Shown one piece after another: positions 38,010 through 47,376 of a stretch of DNA of 64,000 nucleotides. Position 1 is the stretch's first letter; every line of letters begins with the position of its first letter. The notes below the pieces were generated by a model. It was not told the DNA's origin. It saw nothing but the letters and a program-made list of their open reading frames with translations, and searched no databases. The stretch spans positions 1 through 64,000 of the forward strand of contig JAJRPV010000003.1 in assembly GCA_024280575.1 (NCBI GenBank). Reading direction: 5' to 3'. The position numbers and the translations under genes are program-made. Origin of the DNA: Campylobacterales bacterium. Its GTDB lineage: Bacteria > Campylobacterota > Campylobacteria > Campylobacterales > Sulfurospirillaceae.

Positions 38010-39392
38010 ATGAAACAAATATCTAATTGGAATAAATCTTCATGGAGAAATTGTAAAATAAAACAACAACCAAGCTATCCTGATTTAGTTGAATTAAAAA
38101 ATATAGAAAATGAAATTAGTAAATTTCCACCACTTGTATTCGCAGGGGAGGTAAGAAAACTCAAGACAGAACTTGCAAAAGTATGTGAAGGAAAAGCATT
38201 TTTGCTTCAAGGTGGGGATTGTGCTGAAAGTTTTGAAGAGTTTAATGCTGACAATATAAGAGATATGTTTAAAGTTATGATGCAAATGGCAGTCGTTTTA
38301 ACATTTGCAGGAGGATGTCCTGTCGTAAAAATCGGTAGGCTTGCCGGGCAATTCGCAAAACCTAGGTCTAGTGATTTCGAAGAGAAAAACGGCGTAAAAC
38401 TTCCAAGTTATAGAGATGATATCGTAAATGAAAATAAATTTGATGAAAAATCAAGAACCCCTGATCCTAAAAGACTGATAAAAGCCTATAATCAGTCTTC
38501 TGCTACGATGAATCTTCTTCGAGCATTTGCTAGGGGTGGTCTCGCAGATCTTCATAAGGTGCACAAGTGGAACTTGGGATTTATAAAAGACAATTCTCTT
38601 GGAGAAAAGTATCAAGAACTTGCAAATAAAATCACTGAAACACTAGAATTTATGGAGGCTTGCGGTATCACTTCACAAAATACTCCTATGATAAATTAAA
38701 CTGTATTATACACTTCACACGAAGCTCTTTTGCTGAATTATGAAGAAGCACTTACGAGAGAAGATAGTATAGATGGGAATATCCTTGATTGTTCCGCTCA
38801 TATGCTTTGGATTGGCGATAGGACAAGAGGTGTTGATGAGGCACATGTAGAGTTTTTAAGAGGAGTTATCAACCCTGTGGGAATAAAAGCAGGTCCTACT
38901 ATGAGTGAAGATGATTTGCTTGAATTAATAGAAAAATTAAACCCCCAAAATGAAGTCGGAAAAATAAACATAATCGTTAGAATGGGTGCGGATAAAATAG
39001 AAAAAGAGTTTCCAAAGCTTTTAAGAGCAGTAAAAAATGCTGGAAAAAATGTAATTTGGAGCATAGATCCAATGCATGGAAATACAGTAAAAGCATCTAA
39101 TGATTACAAAACCAGAGCTTTTGATGAAATTCTAAGAGAGGTAAAAGGTTTTTTCAGAGCTCATGAGCAAGAAGGAACATTTCCAGGAGGTGTACATCTA
39201 GAAATGACAGGACAAGATGTAACTGAATGTATAGGTGGAACCAAGGAAGTTACGGAAGAGAATTTATGCTCAAGATACAATACTCATTGTGATCCTAGGC
39301 TAAATGCAAATCAGGCACTAGAACTCGCATTTTTAATAGCCCAGTCATTAAAAACTGCTAGAGATCGTATGAAAAACAATAAAAACAACTAA
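38010..39392 (+). pseudogene. Class II DAHP synthase with an in-frame TAA
   Basis: 3-deoxy-7-phosphoheptulonate synthase, plant-type class II, condensing PEP and erythrose-4-phosphate at the entry of the shikimate pathway. It begins [20 protein letters not shown], as the family does. The segments [53 protein letters not shown] and [18 protein letters not shown] are intact. Codon 230 is TAA (38697-38699), and the same frame continues [12 protein letters not shown] to the end, 460 residues in total. One substitution in an NAA codon (Glu, Gln or Lys) explains it. An error is likely if this is the only DAHP synthase in the genome. Confidence 0.85.
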
Positions 39393-39408
39393 TCAGCGGA
39401 GTATATTT

Positions 39409-40050
39409 ATGGAAAAAATATTACCTAAGAGCATATTAATTGCAAAATCTATTTTTATCGTATGCCTAATATTGTCTGCTGTTTTAGTGTTCAATACTTA
39501 TATAAAAATATTTCCTTTTTCACAATCTTGGACTTATATCATTTTGTTGCCATTGTTTGCAATTTGTATCAACCTTGGACTTGGCTTGCTTCGTTATTAC
39601 ACAGATTTTTTAAAAAAAGGTTTAATTTTTTATCTTTTTCAATGGATTATGACTATTATCCTTCCTATTTTATTTATATCACTAATGGAACTAGCGGTGC
39701 AAAAAATACTAATGAGAAATGTTATTTCAAAAATGTCTCCTATTGTAAATTACATAGATAATTATAAAGTTAAAAATAATACTTTGCCCGTAAAAATCAA
39801 GAAAAATATATCAAATATAGATAATTTTACTTATTATCACAATAATAAAGACTATATGATAAAAACTCTTGTATCTGCGATTGACAAAAAGGGAGAGACT
39901 ATATTTTTTAATTCAAAAGATAAAACATGGTACAGATTTAACAAAAATCAATATGATTATTTTAAAGATAAAAAAATTGCCCCACCAAATATAAAAACTT
40001 ATTTATGGTTTGAAAAAAATACCAAAATCACAGATAGATACAAAAAATAA
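39409..40050 (+). CDS. Membrane protein of unknown function
   Basis: Protein of 213 aa with three predicted helices (about 9-29, 38-60, 68-92) and a soluble C-terminal half rich in Lys, Asn, Tyr and Phe. The soluble part ends in repeated WYRF/WFEK aromatic patches. I recognise no family. It lies 16 bases after the DAHP synthase gene and ends 4 bases from the convergent TRAP permease. Confidence 0.7.
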   Translation: MEKILPKSILIAKSIFIVCLILSAVLVFNTYIKIFPFSQSWTYIILLPLFAICINLGLGLLRYYTDFLKKGLIFYLFQWIMTIILPILFISLMELAVQKILMRNVISKMSPIVNYIDNYKVKNNTLPVKIKKNISNIDNFTYYHNNKDYMIKTLVSAIDKKGETIFFNSKDKTWYRFNKNQYDYFKDKKIAPPNIKTYLWFEKNTKITDRYKK

Positions 40051-40054
40051 AACT

Positions 40055-41860
40055 TTAAACACTATAAAATGGAAACAATATTATTAAGAGTCCAAATAAA
40101 ACAATAAGGGCTCTTAGCAATAAAGATTTCGAATTATTTACCAAACCATAAGATAAGAATATCAAACCTAGAGAAATTTTGATAAATGAAGCCAATGAAA
40201 AAAAGAAATTTTGATTTGGCAAAATAAGATACCTATTCATTATAAATGCAATGGGAATTATATATAATCCTATACCCAAGCGCATGGCTTTTGAAGCAAC
40301 ATGCAGCCAATTTGTTTGAGCAATTCCCGAAGCTATAAATACTGTGCCACAAACTGGCGGCGTGATAGTGGACAGAAGTGCAAACCAAAATATAAAAAGG
40401 TGAGTTTGCAAAGGAGAAAGACCAAAATTTTCAAGTATAGGACCGGCAACTGATACACAAATGATATATGCTGCCGTAGTTGGTACTTCCATACCAAGTA
40501 CAAGACAAGCAAGTGCTGTCAATATCAATGCAAGCCAAAGTTGTCCGCCTGATAGAAAGAGTATTTCTGATGTAATTTTTACACCGACCCCCGTGATATT
40601 TAAGACTCCAATAATGATGCTTGCGCAAATAATAACTGATGCTATAATAGAAATTTGCCTTGATGCTTCGATGCAAGATTCCACAAATTTAACAGACCAT
40701 TTTTTAATAGAAAATTTCCAATTTCTATCTATTGCCAATAAAAACATACTGGTAAAAATGGCAATTGCGGCAGAATATTGAGGAGTTTTTCCCATGATTA
40801 AAAGTGCAACCAAAAGTGCAGTAAAAGGTATGAGAAAAAATGGTGCTAATTTTATTACAATTTTTAGTCTTGGTATTTCGTCATCACTCATCGCCTCAAG
40901 ATTATATTTCTTAGCAAAAATATCTACACCAATCCAAACAGTAAAGAAAAACAAAATAGCTGGGAATATTGCCGCACCCATGATAACGGAGTATTTAACA
41001 CCTAAAAGCTCAGCCATTATAAATGCACCTGCACCCATGAGAGTAGGCATAATCTGTCCACCCGTACTTGCTACTGCTTCTACGGCTGCGGCTAAGCTAG
41101 CAGGATATCCCAATCGTTTCATAGTGGGTATAGTAAAGGCACCGGTTGAGGCAACATTTGCAGAAGCAGAACCTGAGATCGAGCCAAAAAATGCAGAAGC
41201 TAAAATTGAAACTTTTGCAGCTCCACCTCTTAGCTTGCCAGCAATTTTTGTAGATATTGCCATAAATGCATTGCCACCTTCTCCCGTGCCTACAAAAGCA
41301 CCTAATATAACAAATACAGCTATAACAGAAACGGAAATACCCGTTAAGCTCCCATAGATGCCACCTTCTGCTATAACAAGTGTTCCTAAAAAACTATCCA
41401 ATGGAATCTCTTGATGCCCAAAAGTTACAGGTATATAATGCCCGAACAAACCATAAGCCAATGCTATCAAAGCTGTTAAGGGCAAAGCTAATTTTATGGC
41501 TCTTCGTGCCATTTCCAAAACAGTAAGTAAGAGGGTAACTGCTATAAAATATTGCAAATATCCCTCCAAAGAACCGTATTGATCTTCCAAATCAAAGTGG
41601 TTAGATACGATATAATAAGAGGAAAATAGAGCCAAAACCAATAGTATGTAACCAAAATATTTCGAAAGTTTTGAAATATTTTTATTTTTAGAAAATAGAA
41701 AAATCCAAGGTAAAGCCAATGCTAAATGAATAGGCCTACTTACCAAATTTGGTACTAACCCTGTAAATATCAAATATATATGGAATCCCACAGTTACAAA
41801 AGCCAAACAAGCTACAATCAAACTGGTTTTTGATTGTAGCTTGTTTTTTATATTAGTCAT
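40055..41860 (-). CDS. TRAP transporter permease, fused small and large subunits (TAXI type)
   Basis: Integral membrane protein of 601 aa with about 17-18 helices. The N-terminal about 170 residues form the DctQ-like part and the rest the DctM-like part, with GSISGSASANVASTGAFTIP, AVASTGGQIMPTLMGAGAF, LGMEVPTTAAYII and STITPPVCGTVFI. It belongs with the TAXI binding protein encoded just upstream (9-base gap). The substrate is unknown; glutamate, glutamine or other organic acids are known for relatives. Confidence 0.9.
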   Translation of the reverse strand: MTNIKNKLQSKTSLIVACLAFVTVGFHIYLIFTGLVPNLVSRPIHLALALPWIFLFSKNKNISKLSKYFGYILLVLALFSSYYIVSNHFDLEDQYGSLEGYLQYFIAVTLLLTVLEMARRAIKLALPLTALIALAYGLFGHYIPVTFGHQEIPLDSFLGTLVIAEGGIYGSLTGISVSVIAVFVILGAFVGTGEGGNAFMAISTKIAGKLRGGAAKVSILASAFFGSISGSASANVASTGAFTIPTMKRLGYPASLAAAVEAVASTGGQIMPTLMGAGAFIMAELLGVKYSVIMGAAIFPAILFFFTVWIGVDIFAKKYNLEAMSDDEIPRLKIVIKLAPFFLIPFTALLVALLIMGKTPQYSAAIAIFTSMFLLAIDRNWKFSIKKWSVKFVESCIEASRQISIIASVIICASIIIGVLNITGVGVKITSEILFLSGGQLWLALILTALACLVLGMEVPTTAAYIICVSVAGPILENFGLSPLQTHLFIFWFALLSTITPPVCGTVFIASGIAQTNWLHVASKAMRLGIGLYIIPIAFIMNRYLILPNQNFFFSLASFIKISLGLIFLSYGLVNNSKSLLLRALIVLFGLLIILFPFYSV

Positions 41861-41868
41861 TGAGGATT

Positions 41869-42822
41869 TTATTTTATCTTGGCTGGAATATTTGCTTTTA
41901 TTTCATTGTAGTATTTTAAAGCACCTTTATGAAGTTTTACATTAAACATATTTAAGTTTTTTATGGTAACTGCTTTCCACCATACACTTTGTTTTTCCAG
42001 ATTTTTCTTTGATTCCCAAAATGCTTTTGTTATTTCGTATGCAGTTTGATTACTCATGTTGGTTGTAGTATATACGCCGACAGGAAGGGTTGTAGTAACT
42101 ATATTTTTATTGATTCCCGGATAAGTGCCTGCTGGTATAATCAACTTGTTTCTTTTTGTTTTTTTAACTTCTTCATCGCTCATACTTAGGAGCTTTATTT
42201 TTGTGCTAGCTGCCGCTTCTATTACATTTGGTGCCGGATATGAACCGGCTGTGGCAAAACCATCTATTTGGCCATTTTTTAGAGCCGCTACTGCACCTGA
42301 GAGTTCAGCATTGATCAGTTTTACTTTGCCCTTTAAACCAAAAAGTTTCATATATTTAGCAGCTTCTTTTGCACCAAAACTTCCTTTTCCTATGAGTAAA
42401 GTTTTCCCTGCCAAATCGGCATAAGAATTTATATCGGAATCTGCTCGAACAACTATATGCATAGTTAAAAACGGAATAGGAAAAAGAGATCGGATTTTTT
42501 TATAAACATCCGGATTATCTTTTTTAAACATCGCTTTTTTAGCAAGAGCAAGTTTTATTAAAACAGGAGGAGTAGTGAAAATATAATTTCCTTTTCTCTT
42601 TTTTACCTCTTTTACATTTTGCACAGAGCCTTGTGATTCTTCTATGGTTACGCTTATTTTACCATTTGTTTTTTTATTGATATTTTCACCAATTTGTACA
42701 GCCATTTGATAGTACGATGAAGTGGATTTTGCTGCTTTTAGCGTAACTCTTGTACTGCTAGCTTGCAAGTTGTATCCAAAAACCACAACTATAAATATCA
42801 ACAAAATTTTAGATATTTTCAT
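41869..42822 (-). CDS. TAXI family TRAP transporter substrate-binding protein
   Basis: Periplasmic binding protein of 317 aa with a signal peptide (MKISKILLIFIVVVFGYNLQA). TAXI-type core: SSYYQMAVQIGENINKKT, QGSVQNVKEVKK, KTLLIGKGSFGAKEAAKYM, LKNGQIDGFATAGSYPAP. It is the first gene of a two-gene operon with the fused permease. This is the second TRAP system in the window, unrelated in type to dctPQM. Confidence 0.91.
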   Translation of the reverse strand: MKISKILLIFIVVVFGYNLQASSTRVTLKAAKSTSSYYQMAVQIGENINKKTNGKISVTIEESQGSVQNVKEVKKRKGNYIFTTPPVLIKLALAKKAMFKKDNPDVYKKIRSLFPIPFLTMHIVVRADSDINSYADLAGKTLLIGKGSFGAKEAAKYMKLFGLKGKVKLINAELSGAVAALKNGQIDGFATAGSYPAPNVIEAAASTKIKLLSMSDEEVKKTKRNKLIIPAGTYPGINKNIVTTTLPVGVYTTTNMSNQTAYEITKAFWESKKNLEKQSVWWKAVTIKNLNMFNVKLHKGALKYYNEIKANIPAKIK

Positions 42823-42876
42823 ATTTTTCTCCTGTATTTTATATTGTTACAGTAGATTATATCAGCTTAAAATTAA

Positions 42877-43452
42877 TTATTTCTTATATAAAGATATGGT
42901 CTTATTGGCACACCAAGATGCCAAAGACTCATCATGTGTGATAAGTAAAATTGCAGTTCTATCTAAAAATTTTAATAATAACTTCATCACTTCCAATTGA
43001 GTTATATTATCTAGCGCACTAGTGGGTTCGTCTGCAAGTATAATGTCTGGTTTCATCAGAATTGAACGCAGGATTGAGCATCTCTGTAGTTGTCCACCGC
43101 TTAGCAAGTGAGGTTTTTGTTTTAGTAATTGAATATCTAGGTTTAACTCTTCACATAATACTTCGTATCCATTTAGTGGCACAACATCTTTTATCTGATC
43201 TATTATGCTGTAAGTTGGATGAAAAGAGGTGTATGGGTCTTGAAATATTTGAGAAATTTTGCCTACTTTTATATTTCCTTTATTTGGTTTTAGATTCTTG
43301 CTGATTAATTCAAATAATGTACTTTTTCCAGAACCACTAGGACCCACTATGCAGACAACTTCTCCAAGCTCTACATGTAGAGAAAAATTATCATATATTT
43401 TACTCTTGTCATCATAAGAAAATGAGAGGTTTTTTATGTCTAATACATTCAC
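42877..43452 (-). CDS. Stand-alone ABC ATPase
   Basis: Compact ATPase of 191 aa: Walker [11 protein letters not shown]-loop in IFQDPYTSFHP, signature LSGGQLQR, Walker [13 protein letters not shown], switch His in ITHDES. The QDPYTSFHP Q-loop resembles the OppF/DppF/NikE class. No permease or binding protein is adjacent. It overlaps the proA stop by 4 bases, so both are in one transcript. The partner permease must be encoded elsewhere, or the protein acts without one. Confidence 0.83.
   Translation of the reverse strand: MNVLDIKNLSFSYDDKSKIYDNFSLHVELGEVVCIVGPSGSGKSTLFELISKNLKPNKGNIKVGKISQIFQDPYTSFHPTYSIIDQIKDVVPLNGYEVLCEELNLDIQLLKQKPHLLSGGQLQRCSILRSILMKPDIILADEPTSALDNITQLEVMKLLLKFLDRTAILLITHDESLASWCANKTISLYKK
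43371..43380. repeat. Dispersed palindrome CTACATGTAG, representative copy
   Basis: One of 16 copies of TACATGTA counted by eye, beginning at 1239, 2667, 4802, 8496, 14128, 15105, 17081, 18354, 26527, 28401, 31108, 43372, 55831, 57306, 57732 and 59429. Nearly all lie inside genes, in different reading frames and on both strands, often within CTACATGTAG. Confidence 0.7.
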
Positions 43453-44690
43453 TCTCGTATATTTCCGTTGCCGTAAATTTTAAATTTATAAGTTGTTAAA
43501 TCATTTATGCCCATAGGACCTCTAGAGTGAAGTCTATTTGTACTAATTCCCACTTCTGCACCAAAGCCAAACTCTGCTCCGTCTGTAAATCTTGTGCTGG
43601 CATTTACATACACACAAGCTGAATCTACTTCATCTAAAAATTTTTGAGTATTTGAGTAGTTTTCACTCAGTATCGAATCAGAATGTCCCGAGCCATGTAT
43701 ATTTATATGCTCAATTGCTTCATCTAAACTATCTATGATTTTTATAGAGAGTATATTATCTAGGTATTCTGTATAAAAATCCTCTTCACTTGCAATTTCA
43801 ATATTTATAATCTCTCTGGTTTTTTCACAGCCTAATAGTTTTGTTTTGTGCTTATCATATTCTTCTTTTAGTTTTGGCAAAATAGTTTTGGCTATATTTC
43901 TATGTATAAGCAATGTTTCCATGGTATTACAAACACCTGTTCTTTGGCACTTTGCATTGATAGAAATGTTTATGGCACTTTTGATGTCGGCACTCTCATC
44001 TATGAAAATATGACAAAGACCTTTATCATGCTTAACCACGGGAACTGTTGAATTTTGGGAGATATATTTTATAAGATCTTCACCACCTCTTGGTATGATT
44101 AAATCGACATATCTATCCATCTTTATCAGTTTTGCTACGCCCTCTCTGCTGTTGTCGGGTAAAAGAGATATTATTTCACTTGGCAGAGAATTTCTACTTA
44201 ATATTTCTTGAAGTAGTGTTGCTATTATTTTATTGCTATATTGTGCTTCTTTTCCGCCCTTTAGAACACATACATTTCCACTTTTAAAACAGAGTGCTGC
44301 TGTATCACTGGTAACATTTGGACGGCTCTCATATATAATACCAATAACTCCAATAGGAATACTTACTTTCTCAATTTTTAAACCGCTAGGCACTACCCAT
44401 CCATCTAAAATTTTACCTATTGGCTCCCTGAGATTTGCTATTTCTCTTATACTGTTTGTCATGCTTAGTATTCTTTTTTCATCTAGCAGAAGTCGATCCA
44501 AAAGAGCATAGCTAAGGTTATTTTTTCTGCCCAATTCAATATCTTTAGAATTTTCTTTGATAATAATATCCCTATTTTTTTCTATATGGTCGGCCATTTG
44601 CATCATAATATCTATTTTTGTTTGTGGCTCTAAATTGGCAATAATTCTACTCGAAAATTTTGCTTTCGCTAGAAAATTTTCCATTTCCAT
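43449..44690 (-). CDS. proA: Gamma-glutamyl phosphate reductase
   Basis: Reduces gamma-glutamyl phosphate to glutamate semialdehyde with NADPH, the second step of proline synthesis. It is an ALDH-fold enzyme of 413 aa with the catalytic cysteine in CQRTGVCNTMETLL, the cofactor region VIYESRPNVTSD and FKSGNVCVLKGGKEA, and the C-terminal TDGAEFGFGAEVGIST. proB is not in the window. It is the first gene of a two-gene unit with the ABC ATPase. Confidence 0.96.
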   Translation of the reverse strand: MEMENFLAKAKFSSRIIANLEPQTKIDIMMQMADHIEKNRDIIIKENSKDIELGRKNNLSYALLDRLLLDEKRILSMTNSIREIANLREPIGKILDGWVVPSGLKIEKVSIPIGVIGIIYESRPNVTSDTAALCFKSGNVCVLKGGKEAQYSNKIIATLLQEILSRNSLPSEIISLLPDNSREGVAKLIKMDRYVDLIIPRGGEDLIKYISQNSTVPVVKHDKGLCHIFIDESADIKSAINISINAKCQRTGVCNTMETLLIHRNIAKTILPKLKEEYDKHKTKLLGCEKTREIINIEIASEEDFYTEYLDNILSIKIIDSLDEAIEHINIHGSGHSDSILSENYSNTQKFLDEVDSACVYVNASTRFTDGAEFGFGAEVGISTNRLHSRGPMGINDLTTYKFKIYGNGNIRE

Positions 44691-44799
44691 CCTTAAATCA
44701 TACTTTGTTTTACAAATTAAATACTATTTTAAAGTTTTTACACTAATTTAAATATTTTTCAGGTAAAATATTCTCAATTATACAATTAAAGGAGTTAAA

Positions 44800-45753
44800 A
44801 TGCAACAAGTTTATGATGTTATTGTTATAGGAGGAGGACCTGGTGGTGTTGGTGCTGCTATAGAATCTAAAGTTTTAGGCTTAAGTAAAATTTTGGTTAT
44901 AGAAAAAGGAGAAAACCATTCACAAACAATTAGAAAATTTTACAAAGACAATAAAAGAGTCGATAAAGATTATCAAGGGCAAGAAGTTGAGATAAAAGGT
45001 AATGTGCAATTTCTTGATGGTACGAAGGAAAGCACACTTGATTATTTTGATGAATTAATTGATAACGAAGAAATTGATATAGCTTTTAATACTGAAGTTG
45101 AAAAAATTGAAAAAAGAGATGGGTTATTTTTTGTTACTACGGCAAATGCTGGCTATACAACCAAAAATGTGATTATCGCCATTGGTAGAATGGGTAAACC
45201 AAATAAACCTAGTTATAAGATACCTCTTTCAATCAGGCAAAGAGTAAATTACAATCTAGAAAAATGCACACAAGCTGAAAAAATTGTTGTTGTTGGTGGT
45301 GGAGATTCCGCAGTTGAATATGCTGTATATCTGTCAAATAATAATAATGTTACTCTAAACTATAGAAGAACAGAATTTCCAAGAATCAATGATATAAATA
45401 GGCAAGATTTAAAAGATGCAATCGGATATGAAAAATTAAGACCAAGACTTGGATGCAATATCTTGTCTTTAGAAAATGAAGAAGGTCTTGTAAAAGTAAA
45501 TTATGATGATGGATACAGCGTAGTATATGATAGAGCAATATACGCAATAGGTGGTACAACGCCTGTAGAATTTTTAAGAAAATGCGGTGTTGAACTAAAT
45601 GAAAACAAGCAACCGATAATAGACGAAAATTTTGAAACTAAAACCAAAGGATTATACATAGTCGGTGATTTGGCAGTCGATAGTGGTGGAAGTATTGCCA
45701 TAGCATTGAATCATGCATATCATGCCGTAACTCATATGCTTGCAGAAAAATAA
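44800..45753 (+). CDS. FAD/NAD(P)-dependent oxidoreductase, thioredoxin-reductase fold without CxxC
   Basis: Flavoprotein of 317 aa. The FAD motif GGGPGGVGAA is at residues 12-21, the NAD(P) motif VVVGGGDSAVEYA near 165-177, and the late FAD contact IVGDLAVDSGGSIAIALNH. No CxxC redox pair is present; the only cysteines are single. This resembles YpdA-like bacillithiol disulfide reductases or ferredoxin-NADP reductases more than TrxB. The electron acceptor is unknown. It is the first gene of the packed plus-strand operon to 50890. Confidence 0.82.
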   Translation: MQQVYDVIVIGGGPGGVGAAIESKVLGLSKILVIEKGENHSQTIRKFYKDNKRVDKDYQGQEVEIKGNVQFLDGTKESTLDYFDELIDNEEIDIAFNTEVEKIEKRDGLFFVTTANAGYTTKNVIIAIGRMGKPNKPSYKIPLSIRQRVNYNLEKCTQAEKIVVVGGGDSAVEYAVYLSNNNNVTLNYRRTEFPRINDINRQDLKDAIGYEKLRPRLGCNILSLENEEGLVKVNYDDGYSVVYDRAIYAIGGTTPVEFLRKCGVELNENKQPIIDENFETKTKGLYIVGDLAVDSGGSIAIALNHAYHAVTHMLAEK

Positions 45754-45764
45754 AACCTAGAATA

Positions 45765-46304
45765 ATGAGAATTGGCTCCTTTTCTGTTTTATTAAATATT
45801 ATATTAAGTTTCGTAATTATTACAGGTGTCATTTTCTATCTAAAAAAAGATAGTTTAAATGACACCCATTTAAGAGAGTTTCAAAAGAACTATGCTTTAA
45901 AAGCAAATCTCAAATTTGAAGATTTGCCAAAAATTGAACAAAGTAAATATATAAAAAAAGAATCTGTCAATGTCAATATTTTTAAAAAAACAATAAAAAA
46001 GTTAAAATTCAATATGAATATTATTCAAAATGATAATATGCAACTTTCAAATGACAAAGAAGATTTGGAAAAAATTATTCAAAATTTAAAGAAACAATTT
46101 GAGCAACAAAGAAATAGACTTTTAGAGCAAAATATTAAACAAATAAATGAAACTGAACTGCAACACTACAAAAATATCAGTGAACTTCGGGCAAAAATCA
46201 ATGATTTACAAAGAGAGAATATAAAGCTTTTAGAAAAAAACAATATCGAAATCATAGCACTTAAAGCAAAAATAAATATATTAAATGATAAATTAAAAAA
46301 ATAA
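45765..46304 (+). CDS. Membrane-anchored coiled-coil protein of unknown function
   Basis: Protein of 179 aa. One N-terminal helix (about 7-27: LLNIILSFVIITGVIFYLKK) anchors a long lysine- and glutamate-rich coiled coil (about 65-179), shown by heptad-like runs such as EDLEKIIQNLKKQFEQ. There is no known domain. It follows the oxidoreductase after 11 bases and precedes the methyltransferase by 21. Confidence 0.72.
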   Translation: MRIGSFSVLLNIILSFVIITGVIFYLKKDSLNDTHLREFQKNYALKANLKFEDLPKIEQSKYIKKESVNVNIFKKTIKKLKFNMNIIQNDNMQLSNDKEDLEKIIQNLKKQFEQQRNRLLEQNIKQINETELQHYKNISELRAKINDLQRENIKLLEKNNIEIIALKAKINILNDKLKK

Positions 46305-46325
46305 ATAACAAAAGATAATAAGATA

Positions 46326-47015
46326 GTGACAATAAAACAATATACAAATAACTATAGATACAATAGTGATACTCTGTTTTTATATAATTTCATATCTAAA
46401 CAAAATATAAAAGGCTCAATTCTTGATGTAGGTTCTGGATGTGGAGTATTAGGATTACTTATAAAAAGAGACTTTTCAAATATAGATTTAACACAAATTG
46501 AAATACAAGAAAAGTATGCCACACTCTCTAAGCAAAATGCAGAAATAAACAATATGAAATCCGATGTAATTTGCGAAGATTTTTTAAATTATAATTTCAG
46601 TGATAAGTTTGATTTTATCATTTCAAACCCACCTTTTTACCATAAAGGTTCTCTAAAAAGTAAAAATTACTCTTTATATCTAAGCCGGCACAGTGATGCT
46701 CTAGTATTTGACAAATTTGCAAAAAAGGCATACAAAATACTTAATCAAAAAGGTAGTTTTATTTTTTGCTATGATGCTAAACAGACAGATTTATTATTTA
46801 AATCACTTTTTGAGGCAAAATTTAATGTTAATGAGGTACAATTTGTATATGTAAACAGAGAAAAAGATGCTTCTTTGGTCATGATTTGCGCAAAAAGAGA
46901 GTCTAAAAGTTTATGTAGATTTTTGCCTCCGTTGATTCTTTATGAAGGTAATCACTACACCAAAGAAACGGAAGATATATACAAAAAGGCAGATACAAAC
47001 AGTGAAAATTTATAA
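46326..47015 (+). CDS. SAM-dependent methyltransferase, TrmN6-like
   Basis: Protein of 229 aa starting at GTG. SAM-binding motif LDVGSGCGVLGLL near residue 32, acidic contact in QIEIQ, and the N6-adenine type motif NPPFY near 101. Length and NPPF suit TrmN6, which methylates A37 of tRNA1-Val, but rRNA or DNA targets are possible. The next gene begins inside its end. Confidence 0.83.
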   Translation: MTIKQYTNNYRYNSDTLFLYNFISKQNIKGSILDVGSGCGVLGLLIKRDFSNIDLTQIEIQEKYATLSKQNAEINNMKSDVICEDFLNYNFSDKFDFIISNPPFYHKGSLKSKNYSLYLSRHSDALVFDKFAKKAYKILNQKGSFIFCYDAKQTDLLFKSLFEAKFNVNEVQFVYVNREKDASLVMICAKRESKSLCRFLPPLILYEGNHYTKETEDIYKKADTNSENL

Positions 47016-47376
47016 TAAAGGTTATAATTATTGTTTTGAAACTGATGCTTGTAAAAATTGTGCCGGCAATTGTTGCATAGGAGAGAGTGGATATATATGG
47101 GTTGATCCTGGCGAAATATTAAATATTTCAAATTTTCTAGGTATTTCTCTGGATAATTTTTATAAAAAATATTTAAAAAAGGTAAAATACAGGTTTTCAT
47201 TAAAAGAGATTGAGTATAATGATGGCTATAAATGTATATTTTTTGATGAAAAGAAAAGAAGATGTGATATCTACGAGGTGCGACCGACTCAATGCAAAAC
47301 ATTTCCTTTTTGGGAGCATTTTAAAACAAATTTGAAAGAAGTGGAGGATGAATGTCCAGGTATAATGCAACTCTAG
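47002..47376 (+). CDS. YkgJ family cysteine-cluster protein
   Basis: Protein of about 124 aa with the YkgJ set of cysteines: CKNCAGNCC, CIFF, CDIYEVRPTQCKTFPFW and a final CPG. Relatives are thought to bind iron or zinc; no activity is established. GTG 47002 is chosen (VKIYNKGYNYCF) because the family starts about there; the longer frame from 46942 would lie within the methyltransferase gene. It overlaps that gene by 14 bases and the TPR gene by 25. Confidence 0.8.
   Translation: MKIYNKGYNYCFETDACKNCAGNCCIGESGYIWVDPGEILNISNFLGISLDNFYKKYLKKVKYRFSLKEIEYNDGYKCIFFDEKKRRCDIYEVRPTQCKTFPFWEHFKTNLKEVEDECPGIMQL

Noticed and set aside
40461-41357. Long open frames on the plus strand opposite the TAXI permease
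   Set aside because: They mirror the hydrophobic helices of the minus-strand gene, have no ribosome site and no family; treated as shadows.
47002-47376. Longer start at 46942 for the YkgJ-like gene
   Set aside because: It would overlap the methyltransferase gene by 74 bases and adds residues unlike the family; GTG 47002 fits better.
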